The notes beneath the pieces are model-generated. The model saw only the letters and a list, made by a program, of their open reading frames with translations. It had not been told where the DNA came from and made no database searches. 64,000 nucleotides of DNA from an uncultured Pseudomonadota bacterium (GTDB taxonomy: Bacteria; Myxococcota_A; UBA796; SXON01): assembly GCA_903844155.1 (NCBI GenBank), contig CAIMSU010000117.1, positions 100,925-164,924 of the forward strand, in the 5' to 3' direction. Of this stretch, positions 41,981 through 51,179 are shown in pieces; within the stretch, counting starts at the first letter, position 1, and every line of letters begins with the position of its first letter. The translations under genes and the position numbers were made by a program.

Positions 41981-43410
41981 TCTTCGATGCCGCCACCATC
42001 GCCCGCGCCACCCGCGGCACGCTCGTCTCCGCGGGCCGTGGCGTGGCGGGTCCGGTCATGACCGATACCCGACGGCTGCAGCGCGACGGCTGGTTCATCG
42101 CGTTGTCCGGGGACAAATTCGACGGCCACGATTTTCTCACCCACGCGCAGGTCGCCGGAGCGGCAGGCGCCGTCGTCTCGGACGCTTCCCGGGTTCCAGC
42201 AGGCTGGAAGGAAGGCCTGGTCGTCGTCAGCGACACGCTCATCGCCCTGCAGGACCTCGGGCGCGCGGCACGGCACGCGTTCACAGGCCCTGTCATCGGG
42301 GTGACCGGCAGCGTCGGCAAGACGACGACGCGCGTGATGATCGCGGACGTCCTCCGCGGCGAAGGTCCTGAATTTCGCCGCGTCCACTGCACGCAGGGCA
42401 ACCTGAACAACCACATCGGCGTCCCGCTCACCCTCTGCGCCACGCCGCCCGACGCCGAGTTCATGGTCGTCGAGCTGGGCATGAACCACCCCGGCGAGAT
42501 CGCGCTGCTGCAGGAGATCGCGCTGCCCGACGTGCGCGTCATCACCAACGTTGGCGCAGCGCACGTCGAGGGCTGCGGGTCGATCGCGGGAGTCGCAGCC
42601 GCCAAGCAGGAGCTGTTTGACGGCGCGCGCCCGGGGGACGTGTGCATCGTGAACGACGGCGACGAGTGGATCGTGAACATGCCGGTTCCCCCTGGCGTTC
42701 GCGTCGTGCGCTTTGGGCGCGGCGACGACTGTGACATCCGCCTCACCGATGTCGGTGTCGACGCCGAGCGCCTCCAGACCCGGATGCGCGTGGAGACGCC
42801 CGAGGGCGCCGTCCGGGCCGTCCTCGACGTCCCCGGCCTGCACCTCGCTGAGTGCGCGCTGGCGGCGATCTCCGTCGGCTTTGTCCTCCGCATGCCGCGC
42901 AACAGCATCGGCCCCTCGCTCGGCCGCTACGCCCCGGAGGGCATGCGCAACCGCATCGAGCGCGTCCACGACGTCGTGGTCATCAACGACGCCTACAACG
43001 CGAACCCGATCTCCATGCGGGCGGCGCTCCAGACGCTGGCCGCGCTCGCCGGTGGCACCGCCGGGGCTGGCACGCGCGTTGCAGCCCTAGGCGACATGCT
43101 GGAGCTTGGAAGCACCGAAGCCGAGTCGCACCGCGAAGTGCTGAGGACCGGCCGAGCCCTCGGAATCACCCTCTACGTCACCGGCGAGCGGATGGCGGCG
43201 GCCGCTGCGGCCCTCGGGGAGACCGTGGGGACGGGCACGGTGACGACGTTCGCAGACGTGGAAGCGCTCGCCGGGGCGCTGGCCCACGTGCTTTCGCCAG
43301 GTTCGGCGCTCCTGATCAAGGGGAGCCGCGGGTCGAAGATGGAGCGGGTCCTGGAATGCTGGCGGCGCGACGGCCGCGGAATCACGATCAACGAGGAGAA
43401 AGGCGGATGA
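41977..43410 (+). CDS. murF: UDP-MurNAc-tripeptide:D-Ala-D-Ala ligase MurF
   Basis: 477 residues. Adds D-Ala-D-Ala to the UDP-MurNAc-tripeptide in the cytoplasm. 'DTRRLQRDGWFIAL' (uridine-binding N-domain), P-loop 'GVTGSVGKTTTRVMI', 'QGNLNNHIGVPLTL', 'ELGMNHPGEIALL', 'VINDAYNANPISM', and 'LGDMLELGSTEAESH' late in the chain are all MurF hallmarks. Overlaps murE and mraY by ATGA. Confidence 0.95.
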   Translation: MIFDAATIARATRGTLVSAGRGVAGPVMTDTRRLQRDGWFIALSGDKFDGHDFLTHAQVAGAAGAVVSDASRVPAGWKEGLVVVSDTLIALQDLGRAARHAFTGPVIGVTGSVGKTTTRVMIADVLRGEGPEFRRVHCTQGNLNNHIGVPLTLCATPPDAEFMVVELGMNHPGEIALLQEIALPDVRVITNVGAAHVEGCGSIAGVAAAKQELFDGARPGDVCIVNDGDEWIVNMPVPPGVRVVRFGRGDDCDIRLTDVGVDAERLQTRMRVETPEGAVRAVLDVPGLHLAECALAAISVGFVLRMPRNSIGPSLGRYAPEGMRNRIERVHDVVVINDAYNANPISMRAALQTLAALAGGTAGAGTRVAALGDMLELGSTEAESHREVLRTGRALGITLYVTGERMAAAAAALGETVGTGTVTTFADVEALAGALAHVLSPGSALLIKGSRGSKMERVLECWRRDGRGITINEEKGG

Positions 43411-44510
43411 TCTACTATCTCCTCATGCCGCTCGGCGGCGTGTTCAACGTCTTCCGGTACATCACGTTCCGGGGCGCTTGCGCGATGGTGACCTCGCTTT
43501 CGCTCTGCTACATGGTTTATCCGGCGTTCATCCAATGGATGCGGCGGCGAAAGATGGAGCAGATCATCCGCACCGATGGTCCGCAGGAGCACCTCGAATC
43601 CAAGGTTGGAACGCCGACAATGGGCGGCGCGGTGTTTCACCTCGGCATCGCGCTCACGACGATCCTGTGGGCGCGCGTGGACGAGCCGCGCGTGTGGATG
43701 GTGCTGATCGTGACGCTCGGGTACGCGCTGATCGGCTTTGTGGACGATTGGAAGAAGGTGATGGAGCGGTCGAGCGACGGGCTGGCCGGGCGTTGGAAGC
43801 TGTTCTGGCAGACGCTCATCGGCGCGGGCGTGCTCGGTTGGGCGTACCACACGGGGCTGATGGATGCCCAGTTCCACGTGCCTTTTCTCAAGCACGCCGT
43901 CATCGACTTCGGGGCACTTTGGACGGGCGCGCCGGCCTGGCTCGGCTGGGGCTACGTGGCGCTGGGCGTGTTCGTGCTGGTCGGCGCTTCCAACGCCGTG
44001 AACCTGACGGACGGCCTGGACGGCCTCGCCATCGGCAGCACGATCACGTCGGCGGGCACGTTCGCGGTCCTCGCCTATCTGGCGGGGCACCTGGAATTCG
44101 CGACGTACCTGAACATCCCGCACGTCGACGGCGCGGGCGAGCTCTCGATCTACGCGCTGGCGATGGTCGGCGGCGGACTTGGCTTTCTCTGGTACAACTG
44201 CTACCCGGCCCAGCTCTTCATGGGCGACGTTGGCTCGCTCGGGCTGGGCGGCGGGCTCGGGATGCTCGCGGTGCTGACCAAGCATGAGCTGTTGCTGGCG
44301 TTGGTCGGGGGGATCTTCGTGCTGGAGACCGTCTCCGTGATGATCCAGGTGTTCGTCTACAAGCGGTTCAAGAAGCGCGTGTTCCTGATGGCGCCGATCC
44401 ACCACCACTACGAGAAGCAGGGGTGGTCCGAGCCGAAGATCATCGTTCGTTTCTGGATCATCTCCGTGCTCCTCGCGCTTGTCGCCCTATCGACCCTGAA
44501 GCTCCGGTGA
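43407..44510 (+). CDS. mraY: Phospho-MurNAc-pentapeptide transferase MraY
   Basis: 367 residues from ATG 43407 (ATGA overlap). Polytopic inner-membrane enzyme that makes lipid I. 'GTPTMGGAVFHLG', 'GFVDDWKKV' with the catalytic Asp pair, 'ASNAVNLTDGLDGLAIG', 'YNCYPAQLFMGDVGSLGLGG' and 'MAPIHHHYEKQGWSEPKIIVRFWI' are the conserved cytoplasmic loops. About ten hydrophobic segments; length as in E. coli (360). Confidence 0.96.
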   Translation: MIYYLLMPLGGVFNVFRYITFRGACAMVTSLSLCYMVYPAFIQWMRRRKMEQIIRTDGPQEHLESKVGTPTMGGAVFHLGIALTTILWARVDEPRVWMVLIVTLGYALIGFVDDWKKVMERSSDGLAGRWKLFWQTLIGAGVLGWAYHTGLMDAQFHVPFLKHAVIDFGALWTGAPAWLGWGYVALGVFVLVGASNAVNLTDGLDGLAIGSTITSAGTFAVLAYLAGHLEFATYLNIPHVDGAGELSIYALAMVGGGLGFLWYNCYPAQLFMGDVGSLGLGGGLGMLAVLTKHELLLALVGGIFVLETVSVMIQVFVYKRFKKRVFLMAPIHHHYEKQGWSEPKIIVRFWIISVLLALVALSTLKLR

Positions 44511-45886
44511 GCGTCGTGGCCCAGGTCCCGCTCAACGGCGCGCGCGTCACCGTCATGGGGATGGCGCGGTCGGGGATCTCGGCCGCGAAGGTAGCGGTTC
44601 GGCGCGGCGCTCGGGTCACGTGCACCGACCGGAACGCCGGGGCGACGGCGGTGGAGGGGACCACGGCGGCCTATGGGGAGCACCGCCGCGCCGACTTCGT
44701 CGACGCCGACCTCGTCATCCTGTCCCCGGGTGTGCCGCCGTCGCAGCCGGATGTGGCCGCGGCCATCGCCGCCGGCGTTCCCGTCATCGGAGAGCTGGTG
44801 TTCGCCGCTGGTTTGCTGGCCGCGCAGGAAAATCCCCCGCGCCTCCTCGCCATCTCGGGCACGAACGGCAAGTCGACCACCACGCACCTCCTCGGCCAGC
44901 TCCTGAGCCGCGCCGGACTCAAGACTTTTACCGGTGGAAACATCGGATTTCCCCTTTCCGACGCCGTCGATGGCGGTTATGAGGCCCTCGCCGTGGAGGT
45001 CTCCAGCTACCAGATGGAGCGCTGCGGCGACTTCCACCCGCGCGCGGCGGCGATCTTGAACCTCACCCCAGACCACCTCGAACGCCACGGTTCCCTCGAC
45101 AACTACGCCGCTGCAAAGTGCAACATGTTCCGGAAGATGGTCCCCGGCGACTGGCAGATCCTGCCCGCCGGCGACGCTCGTCTGGAGCGTCTTTGCGACG
45201 TCCTGCCCGGCACCCGCGCCTACCTCAACGACCACCCCGGCGTGCGCGTCGAGCGCTCCGGCGCCGCCGACGCGAACGGAGGCTACTGGCTCACGTTCAG
45301 CGAGATCCCCGGCGCCCGCCCCGTCTCCCTCGCCGGATTCAAGCTCCCCGGCCGCCACAACCGCGAAAACGTCGCTGCCGCCGTGCTCCTCGCGCTGTGC
45401 GGGGGCGTGCCGGTCGAGCAGATCGACGTCGCCGGGCTGACGGGCTTGCCGCACCGGCTGGAGGTCGTGACCGAGAACGGCGGGGTGACCTGGATCAACG
45501 ACTCCAAGGCCACAAACGTCGAAAGTACGATGGTCGCGCTCGCCGCGATGGTCGACGAGCCCCGCCCGGAGCGCGTGCACGTGCTGCTCGGCGGCAGGGG
45601 GAAGGCCGGCGCCGACTACGAGCGGTTGGCGGCGCCCCTTCGCGCCATGGGGTTCGTGACCTGTTTTGGCGAGTCGGGCCCGGTCATCGCCGAAGGGCTG
45701 CGACGCGCTGGCCTGCAGGTGTCCGTCGCGCCCACGCTCGCGGACGCGATCGACGCGTGCGCCAACACCGCCACTCCGGGGGACACCGTGCTGCTCTCCC
45801 CGGCCTGCGCCAGCTTTGACGAATTCACCGATTTTGAGCATCGCGGCCGGTACTTCGCCGACCGCGTGAAGGACCTACGCCCATGA
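44507..45886 (+). CDS. murD: UDP-MurNAc-L-alanine:D-glutamate ligase MurD
   Basis: 459 residues from GTG 44507, overlapping the mraY stop (GTGA). Adds D-Glu. Rossmann-like start 'RVTVMGMARSGISAAKVAVRRGARV', 'LSPGVPPSQPDV', P-loop 'AISGTNGKSTTTHLLGQLL', 'EVSSYQMERC', 'LNLTPDHLERHGSLDNY', 'WINDSKATNVEST' and 'LLSPACASFDEFTDFEHRGRYF' are standard MurD blocks. ATGA overlap with ftsW. Confidence 0.95.
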   Translation: MSVVAQVPLNGARVTVMGMARSGISAAKVAVRRGARVTCTDRNAGATAVEGTTAAYGEHRRADFVDADLVILSPGVPPSQPDVAAAIAAGVPVIGELVFAAGLLAAQENPPRLLAISGTNGKSTTTHLLGQLLSRAGLKTFTGGNIGFPLSDAVDGGYEALAVEVSSYQMERCGDFHPRAAAILNLTPDHLERHGSLDNYAAAKCNMFRKMVPGDWQILPAGDARLERLCDVLPGTRAYLNDHPGVRVERSGAADANGGYWLTFSEIPGARPVSLAGFKLPGRHNRENVAAAVLLALCGGVPVEQIDVAGLTGLPHRLEVVTENGGVTWINDSKATNVESTMVALAAMVDEPRPERVHVLLGGRGKAGADYERLAAPLRAMGFVTCFGESGPVIAEGLRRAGLQVSVAPTLADAIDACANTATPGDTVLLSPACASFDEFTDFEHRGRYFADRVKDLRP

Positions 45887-47136
45887 CCGATCCCTCCACC
45901 GCCGCGACCCTCGTCCCCGGCGCCTCATCGACCGCCGCCTCGCCCGCGGCGGCGCCGCGCAAGTACGACCTCTGGCTCATCTGTCTCACGGCAGCATTGG
46001 TAGCATGGGGTCTATTGATGATGTACTCGGCGAGCTCCTTCCTCGCGGTCGAGACCTACAAGGACCCCTGGCACTACGTCGTGCGTCAGGGGATCGCAGT
46101 CGCCATCGGGCTCGCCGCGCTCGTCGGCCTCGCGATGACACCGTACAGAAAGCTCGCGGACTGGGCGCCGACCCTCTGGGGCGCCTCGATCGTGCTGCTG
46201 TTGCTCGTGCACGTGCCCGTGATCTCGCACTCCGCGAAAGGCGCGACGCGCTGGATCGAGCTCGGCCCCTTGCATTTTCAACCGGCCGAATTCGCAAAGC
46301 TCGCCACGCTCATCGCGCTGGCAGCGTGGCTGCACCGCAACCGCGGCGACATCCACAACAAGAACACCATCCTCGTCGCCGGCGCGATCGTCGTCCCCCA
46401 GCTCCTCTGCATCATCGTGCAGCCGGATTTCGGATCCACGGCGATCATCGCCGTTCTTTGTGGCGTGATGTACGCGCTTGCGGGCCTGCGCACCGGGCTG
46501 ATGACGGTCGCGGCAACGGGCGGCAGCTTCCTCCTCGGCCTCGTCGCCATCGCTCAGCCGTACCGGATGAAGCGCGTCACCAGCTTTCTCGACCCCTTCG
46601 CGAATTGTTCTGGGGACGGCTACCAGGTTTGCCAGTCATTGCTCGCGATGCATCAGGGCGGGCTCGTTGGCCGCGGGATGGGGGAGAGCGTCGCGAAGAT
46701 GCTCTACCTGCCCGAGCCCTACAACGACTTCATCGCGGCGGTGCTCGGCGAGGAGCTCGGTCTCATCGGCGTTGTCGTGCTGATCCTCTGCTACCTGGCG
46801 CTGGCGTTGGTTGGGTTCCGCATCGCTCGGCGGGCGCCCGACACCTTTGGCTCGATTCTTGCTTCCACGTTCACCGTGATGATCGTCGGCCAGGCCTGCC
46901 TCAACCTCGGCGTCGTGATGAGCGTCGTTCCGCCGAAAGGGCTGGTGCTTCCCTTCATGTCGTACGGTGCGACGGCGATGATGATGAACCTCGCCGCCGT
47001 CGGGGTGCTGCTCTCGATCTCGGCCGAGGGGGTCGACAATGCCCCGGCCTACGCCGGCTTGCAGGACTTCTGGCTGGCGGTGCGGGGCCTCCCGGCACAG
47101 CGCCCGGCGATGGCTGGGCGAGGCACGCGCGCATGA
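45883..47136 (+). CDS. ftsW: SEDS glycosyltransferase FtsW
   Basis: 417 residues. Septal peptidoglycan polymerase of the SEDS family, partner of FtsI. About ten transmembrane segments after an Ala/Ser/Pro-rich tail. Characteristic blocks are 'KGATRWIELGPLHFQPAEFAKLATLIALA', 'VQPDFGSTAIIAV' with the catalytic Asp, 'YQVCQSLLAMHQGGLVGRGMGES', 'YNDFIAAVLGEELGLIGVV' and 'PPKGLVLPFMSYGATAMMMNLAAVGVLL'. The stop overlaps the murC ATG, which leaves no room for murG at its usual place. Confidence 0.95.
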   Translation: MTDPSTAATLVPGASSTAASPAAAPRKYDLWLICLTAALVAWGLLMMYSASSFLAVETYKDPWHYVVRQGIAVAIGLAALVGLAMTPYRKLADWAPTLWGASIVLLLLVHVPVISHSAKGATRWIELGPLHFQPAEFAKLATLIALAAWLHRNRGDIHNKNTILVAGAIVVPQLLCIIVQPDFGSTAIIAVLCGVMYALAGLRTGLMTVAATGGSFLLGLVAIAQPYRMKRVTSFLDPFANCSGDGYQVCQSLLAMHQGGLVGRGMGESVAKMLYLPEPYNDFIAAVLGEELGLIGVVVLILCYLALALVGFRIARRAPDTFGSILASTFTVMIVGQACLNLGVVMSVVPPKGLVLPFMSYGATAMMMNLAAVGVLLSISAEGVDNAPAYAGLQDFWLAVRGLPAQRPAMAGRGTRA

Positions 47137-48524
47137 TGTTCCGGGGGAAGTACCTGCGGATCCACTTCATCGGGATCGGCGGATCGGGCATGTCCGGCAT
47201 CGCGGAGCTGCTGCTGAACCTCGGCTACCAGGTCTCGGGGTCGGACGTGAAGGACGGCGCGGTCGTCCACCGCCTGCGCGGGCTCGGCGGCGTCGTGCAC
47301 ATCGGGCACACCGCGTCGAACATCGATGGCGTGCATGTCGTGGTGCGGTCGACGGCCGTGCGCGACGACAACCCGGAAGTCGTAGCCGCGCACCGGCAGA
47401 AGATCCCGGTCATCCCGCGGGCGGAGATGCTTGGGGAGCTGATGCGGCTGAAGTACGGCCTCGCCGTGGCCGGAACGCACGGCAAGACCACGACGACCTC
47501 GATGCTGGCGATGTGCCTACACAAGTCGGGGCTGGACCCCACCGTCGTCATCGGCGGGCGGCTCGACGCGTTCGGTGCCAACGCGCGGCTCGGGCAGGGC
47601 GACTACCTCGTCGCCGAGGCCGACGAGTCCGATGGCAGCTTCCTCCTCCTCGATCCAACCGTCGCCGTCATCACCAACATCGACCCTGAGCACCTGGACC
47701 ACTGGAAGACGTTTGACGCGCTCATCGACGGCTTTGTCGCCTTCGCCAACCGCGTGCCCTTCTACGGATTTTCGGTCCTTTGCACCGACCATCCCGTCGT
47801 CCAGCAGCTCCTTCCGCGCGTGCGGCGCAAGGTGATCAGCTACGGGCTGAACCTGCAGGCCGAGGTGCGTGCCGACAGGATTGTGCAGGATGGACGGTCG
47901 CTCGCGTTCCGCGTCTGGCGCGGCGACGAGGCCCTCGGGGAGCTGCGCCTGTCCCAGCCGGGGCGTCACAACGTGCTCAATGCGCTCGCCGCCACCGCTG
48001 TCAGCCTGGGACTCGACATCCCCTTCGCGCAGGTCCAGAACGCGTTGCACGGGTTTTCCGGCGTCGATCGCCGGTTCTCGGAGCGCGGATTCGTCGAAGA
48101 TGTCCTGATCGTGGACGACTACGGCCACCACCCGGTCGAAATCGAAGCCACGCTCTCTGCCGCTGCGGAGGGTTGGGAGAACCGCCGGATCGTCGCCGTC
48201 TTTCAGCCGCATCGCCCGTCACGCGTGAGGGACCTGCAGGCGGAGTTCTGCCGCGCGTTCAACCGCGCCGCCCATGTCATCGTCTGCCCGATCTACGCCG
48301 CCGGGGAGCCCGCGATCGAGGGCCTCGACAGTGAGAAACTGGCCGAGGGCATGCGCGATCTCGGGCATCGCAGCGTTGTCTCCGTCGCTACTCTCGACGA
48401 CGCGCTCGCGGAATTGTCGGCGTGTGTCCGTCCCGGTGACCTTGTCATCACGCTTGGCGCGGGCGACGTGAACCGGCTCTGCGCCCAGCTCGTGAGCGTG
48501 CTTGGCGAGCGGGGCACGAGGTGA
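47133..48524 (+). CDS. murC: UDP-MurNAc:L-alanine ligase MurC
   Basis: 463 residues from ATG 47133 (a second ATG follows directly). Adds L-Ala to UDP-MurNAc. 'IHFIGIGGSGMSGIAELLLNLGYQVSGSD', P-loop 'VAGTHGKTTTTSMLAM', 'EADESDGSFLLLDPTVAVITNIDPEHLDHW', 'GVDRRFSERGFVEDVLIVDDYGHHPVEIEATL', 'FQPHRPSRVRDL' and 'VITLGAGDVNRL' are canonical. ATGA-type overlap with the next gene, in the usual murC-murB order. Confidence 0.95.
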   Translation: MMFRGKYLRIHFIGIGGSGMSGIAELLLNLGYQVSGSDVKDGAVVHRLRGLGGVVHIGHTASNIDGVHVVVRSTAVRDDNPEVVAAHRQKIPVIPRAEMLGELMRLKYGLAVAGTHGKTTTTSMLAMCLHKSGLDPTVVIGGRLDAFGANARLGQGDYLVAEADESDGSFLLLDPTVAVITNIDPEHLDHWKTFDALIDGFVAFANRVPFYGFSVLCTDHPVVQQLLPRVRRKVISYGLNLQAEVRADRIVQDGRSLAFRVWRGDEALGELRLSQPGRHNVLNALAATAVSLGLDIPFAQVQNALHGFSGVDRRFSERGFVEDVLIVDDYGHHPVEIEATLSAAAEGWENRRIVAVFQPHRPSRVRDLQAEFCRAFNRAAHVIVCPIYAAGEPAIEGLDSEKLAEGMRDLGHRSVVSVATLDDALAELSACVRPGDLVITLGAGDVNRLCAQLVSVLGERGTR

Positions 48525-49306
48525 CGATGGCGATGGGTGCTGCATCATCGACCCCGGAGGTGCGCTCCGAGGAGCCGCTGGCTCGTCACCTGCCGCTTCG
48601 GTGCGGCGGGGCCATCGAGCATTGGGTCGAGGTTTCGGACGAAGCGGAGCTGCTCGCGATCGTGAAGCTCGCCCGCGCGGAGAAGTGGATCATCCGGCCA
48701 ATCCCGGCGTTCCACGACGCGATCCCTCCGGAGAACGGGCTGGTCGGGCTCGGGTTGCGGCTATGTGGGGAGCTTGAGGCGGTCGAGGTGGAGGCCGACG
48801 GATGCATCCGGGTGGGCGCGGGCGCAGTGCTGGCGCCGATCGGGCTGCGGCCGGGCTTCGAGGGCCTGAAGCAGGCGCCTGGCACCTTGCTGGACGCGTT
48901 TGAAGAGGGCTGGATCCAGCCGGCGATCGCGCGGGTTCGGCGCTTTCGCGGGCGGTCGTTCGAGGATATGGACGGCGCTCAGGCGGACGGCGCGTCGCTT
49001 CTGGTGTCGGCCGTGCTGCGGCCTGGGACGAAGCTGACACCCCCGAGGGCCGGACAGGCCTTCGCGGACACGCGCCGAAAAGGCCCGGCACTGCGGGACC
49101 TCCTCCGCAAAGCCCAGTTTTCAGGCCTCCGTCTCCACGGCGCCGCGCTCGGGGAGACCGACCCCGCGGTGCTCGTGAACGTTGACGGCGCAACACCCCG
49201 GCACCTGCGTACCCTACTCTCGGCGGTCCGCGACCGGATCGCCACGACTACCGGAATTCAACTCGAAGAACGCCTCGTCCCTGCGGGTCGAGGAGGGAGA
49301 CTGTGA
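48521..49306 (+). CDS. Degenerate MurB homologue
   Basis: 261 residues from ATG 48521 (ATG 48527 and 48533 are alternatives), in the exact position of murB. The N-terminal part follows MurB strand for strand ('HLPLRCGGAIEHWVEVSDEAELLAIVKLARAE', 'GLGLRLCGELEAVEVEADGCIRVGAGAVL'). But the FAD-binding GGGSN loop is replaced by 'PIPAFHDAIPPENG', and the GIPGTVGGA block by 'QAPGTLLDAF'. The C-terminal domain is recognisable ('ALRDLLRKAQFSGLRLHGAALGETDPAVLVNVDGAT', ending 'GIQLEERLVPAG'), but the Ser-containing GSxFKNP loop is missing. MurB is about 300-340 residues. Probably not an FAD-dependent reductase; a structural or regulatory role is inference. Confidence 0.75.
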   Translation: MTMAMGAASSTPEVRSEEPLARHLPLRCGGAIEHWVEVSDEAELLAIVKLARAEKWIIRPIPAFHDAIPPENGLVGLGLRLCGELEAVEVEADGCIRVGAGAVLAPIGLRPGFEGLKQAPGTLLDAFEEGWIQPAIARVRRFRGRSFEDMDGAQADGASLLVSAVLRPGTKLTPPRAGQAFADTRRKGPALRDLLRKAQFSGLRLHGAALGETDPAVLVNVDGATPRHLRTLLSAVRDRIATTTGIQLEERLVPAGRGGRL

Positions 49307-50289
49307 TGGCTGACACACACAAAACCACGATTGACAAGCAGACGGCCGTCGTCGGCGTGTTGCTTGGCGGGTTTTCGCCCGAACGCGCGATCTCGCTCAA
49401 GAGCGGGCATGCGGTGCACGCGGCGCTCACCCGGCGCGGCTACAACGCCGTGGAGATCGACGTCGGCGCGGACCTGCCGGGGCAGCTCGTCAAGCACGGC
49501 GTGACCGTGTGTTGGCTCGCGTTGCATGGGATCATCGGCGAGGACGGCTGTGTGCAGGGGCTCTGCGAGGTGATGCGACTGCCCTACACCGGCTCCGGTG
49601 TGCACGGCAGCGCCGTCGCGATGGACAAGGTCGCGACGAAGCGGACACTTCGCGGCCTTGGAATCCCGCTCCCGGCCGACCGGGTGTGGCACGTCGGCGA
49701 CCCGTTCCCGGACGACCTGGTCTTTCCAGTCATGGCCAAGACGCCTGAGGGCGGCAGCACCCTCGGCATCAAGAAGTGCCACGATCCTGGCGAACTGGAG
49801 TCCGCGCTGCTGTACTGCACCGGCTTCGCGCCCGAGGTGCTGCTCGAACAGTTCGTCGCCGGCGACGAGATCACCGTCGCAGTGCTGTACGGTGAGCCCC
49901 TCCCCGTCGTCAGCATCGTCCCGCACACCGAATTCTTCGATTTTGAGGCCAAGTACCAGAAGGGCATGACGACCTACGTCGCCCCGGCGCCGATCGCGCC
50001 GACCATCGCCGCAGCCGCGCAATGCTACGCGAAGCTCGCCTACGAGGCCCTTCATCTCTCGGGCGTCGCCCGCGCCGACTTCATCGTCGACAAAGATGGC
50101 ACCCCCTGGTTCCTCGAGATCAACACACTGCCGGGCATGACGGAGACGTCGCTCTCCCCGATGGCCGCCGCCGTCGTCGGCATGACCTTCGATGATCTCG
50201 TTGAGCGGCTGCTTCTTGGGGCACGGCTGCACGTGAACGTGGCCGTCAACCCCACCCCGGGCGCGCCGGACGCACGGGCGCACGAGTAG
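49306..50289 (+). CDS. ddl: D-alanine--D-alanine ligase
   Basis: 327 residues from ATG 49306 (TGATG overlap; GTG 49303 is also possible). ATP-grasp enzyme that makes D-Ala-D-Ala. 'VGVLLGGFSPERAISLKSGHAVHAAL', 'LHGIIGEDGCVQGLCEVMRLPYTGSGVHGSAVAMDKVATK', 'VMAKTPEGGSTLGI', 'VLLEQFVAGDEITVAVL' and 'ARADFIVDKDGTPWFLEINTLPGMTETSLSPMAA' carry the substrate- and metal-binding residues. 'HGIIGEDG' is a conservative variant of the usual HGxxGEDG. Last gene of the coupled block; a short AT-richer gap follows. Confidence 0.95.
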   Translation: MADTHKTTIDKQTAVVGVLLGGFSPERAISLKSGHAVHAALTRRGYNAVEIDVGADLPGQLVKHGVTVCWLALHGIIGEDGCVQGLCEVMRLPYTGSGVHGSAVAMDKVATKRTLRGLGIPLPADRVWHVGDPFPDDLVFPVMAKTPEGGSTLGIKKCHDPGELESALLYCTGFAPEVLLEQFVAGDEITVAVLYGEPLPVVSIVPHTEFFDFEAKYQKGMTTYVAPAPIAPTIAAAAQCYAKLAYEALHLSGVARADFIVDKDGTPWFLEINTLPGMTETSLSPMAAAVVGMTFDDLVERLLLGARLHVNVAVNPTPGAPDARAHE

Positions 50290-50375
50290 TCGCCGGGTTC
50301 GTCGCGAATGGTTCGCAACCGTCGCTGTAATGCAGGTTTTCGACAGATCTGCTCAGGCCAACAAAATCGTACCTA

Positions 50376-51179
50376 TTGTCTTGTCAAGAGGAACAGGGTG
50401 TAGTAGAACGTCAAGACGCACCGGAATCCCTCGTGAATCGCGCCCTTCGCACCGCAGCCATCGCCCTCGGCGTCGCCGCTTGCGTAGGGTGTGTCACGTG
50501 GGGGCTGCTCGGGTCCAACCTGACGCGCTGCCATGAGGTGGACGTCGACGGCCTCACCCAGGTGGACGCGACCCAGGTTCGGCACCTCGCGAACGTGGCC
50601 ATCGGGCAACCGCTCGTCCTCGTGGACCTCAACGCAGCGAAGGCGGGCGTGGAGCGTCACCCCTGGATCGCGAGCGCCGAGGTTCGCCGTGCCTTTCCCG
50701 ACCGCGTCGTCATCACGGTGCAGGAACGTCGTCCGGTCGCGCTGCTGATGATGGGCGGCCTCTACCTTGTCGACGAGACCGGGGACGTGTTCCGAAAGGC
50801 GGACGACACCACGCTTGATCTACCGGTTCTAACTGGGATTCCGTCGACGTACGCGACCGAGCAGCCGGACCTCGCGCGGCGCATCGTTCGCGACGGCCTG
50901 GAGATCCTCGCGGAGGCAGACGGGTCCGCTCCGAATCCGTCCTCCGCAGCCGCGGATGCGTCAGGAAAAATCCCACGCAACGCCGTTTCCGAGGTGCGTT
51001 TTGACGCGCGGGCGGGTTACGTGATGGTCCTGCGCAACGGGGGGGAATTGCTGCTCGGCTTCACGCCGAGCGACGCGCTCGCCCGCCTCGGGCGCCTCAC
51101 CCGCAAGGGTGTGGACCTCTCCCTGCCGCACCGCGTCGACCTCGCGTCTCCCCGACTCGCCGTCGTCACGCCGCTCTGA
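50376..51179 (+). CDS. ftsQ: Cell division protein FtsQ
   Basis: 267 residues from TTG 50376. GTG 50433 gives 248 residues and a tighter N-terminus; neither has a good Shine-Dalgarno, so the start is uncertain. One transmembrane segment ('[23 protein letters not shown]'), then a POTRA domain ('[35 protein letters not shown]...[33 protein letters not shown]') and the FtsQ beta-domain ('[16 protein letters not shown]', '[10 protein letters not shown]'). The last block '[30 protein letters not shown]' fits FtsQ ends. It is followed by ftsZ, with no ftsA between. Confidence 0.88.
   Translation: MSCQEEQGVVERQDAPESLVNRALRTAAIALGVAACVGCVTWGLLGSNLTRCHEVDVDGLTQVDATQVRHLANVAIGQPLVLVDLNAAKAGVERHPWIASAEVRRAFPDRVVITVQERRPVALLMMGGLYLVDETGDVFRKADDTTLDLPVLTGIPSTYATEQPDLARRIVRDGLEILAEADGSAPNPSSAAADASGKIPRNAVSEVRFDARAGYVMVLRNGGELLLGFTPSDALARLGRLTRKGVDLSLPHRVDLASPRLAVVTPL

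Noticed and set aside
48521..49306. A frameshifted or truncated murB pseudogene
   Set aside because: The reading frame is clean, overlaps both neighbours in coupled fashion and retains the C-terminal domain. Losses are replacements of loops rather than stops or shifts.
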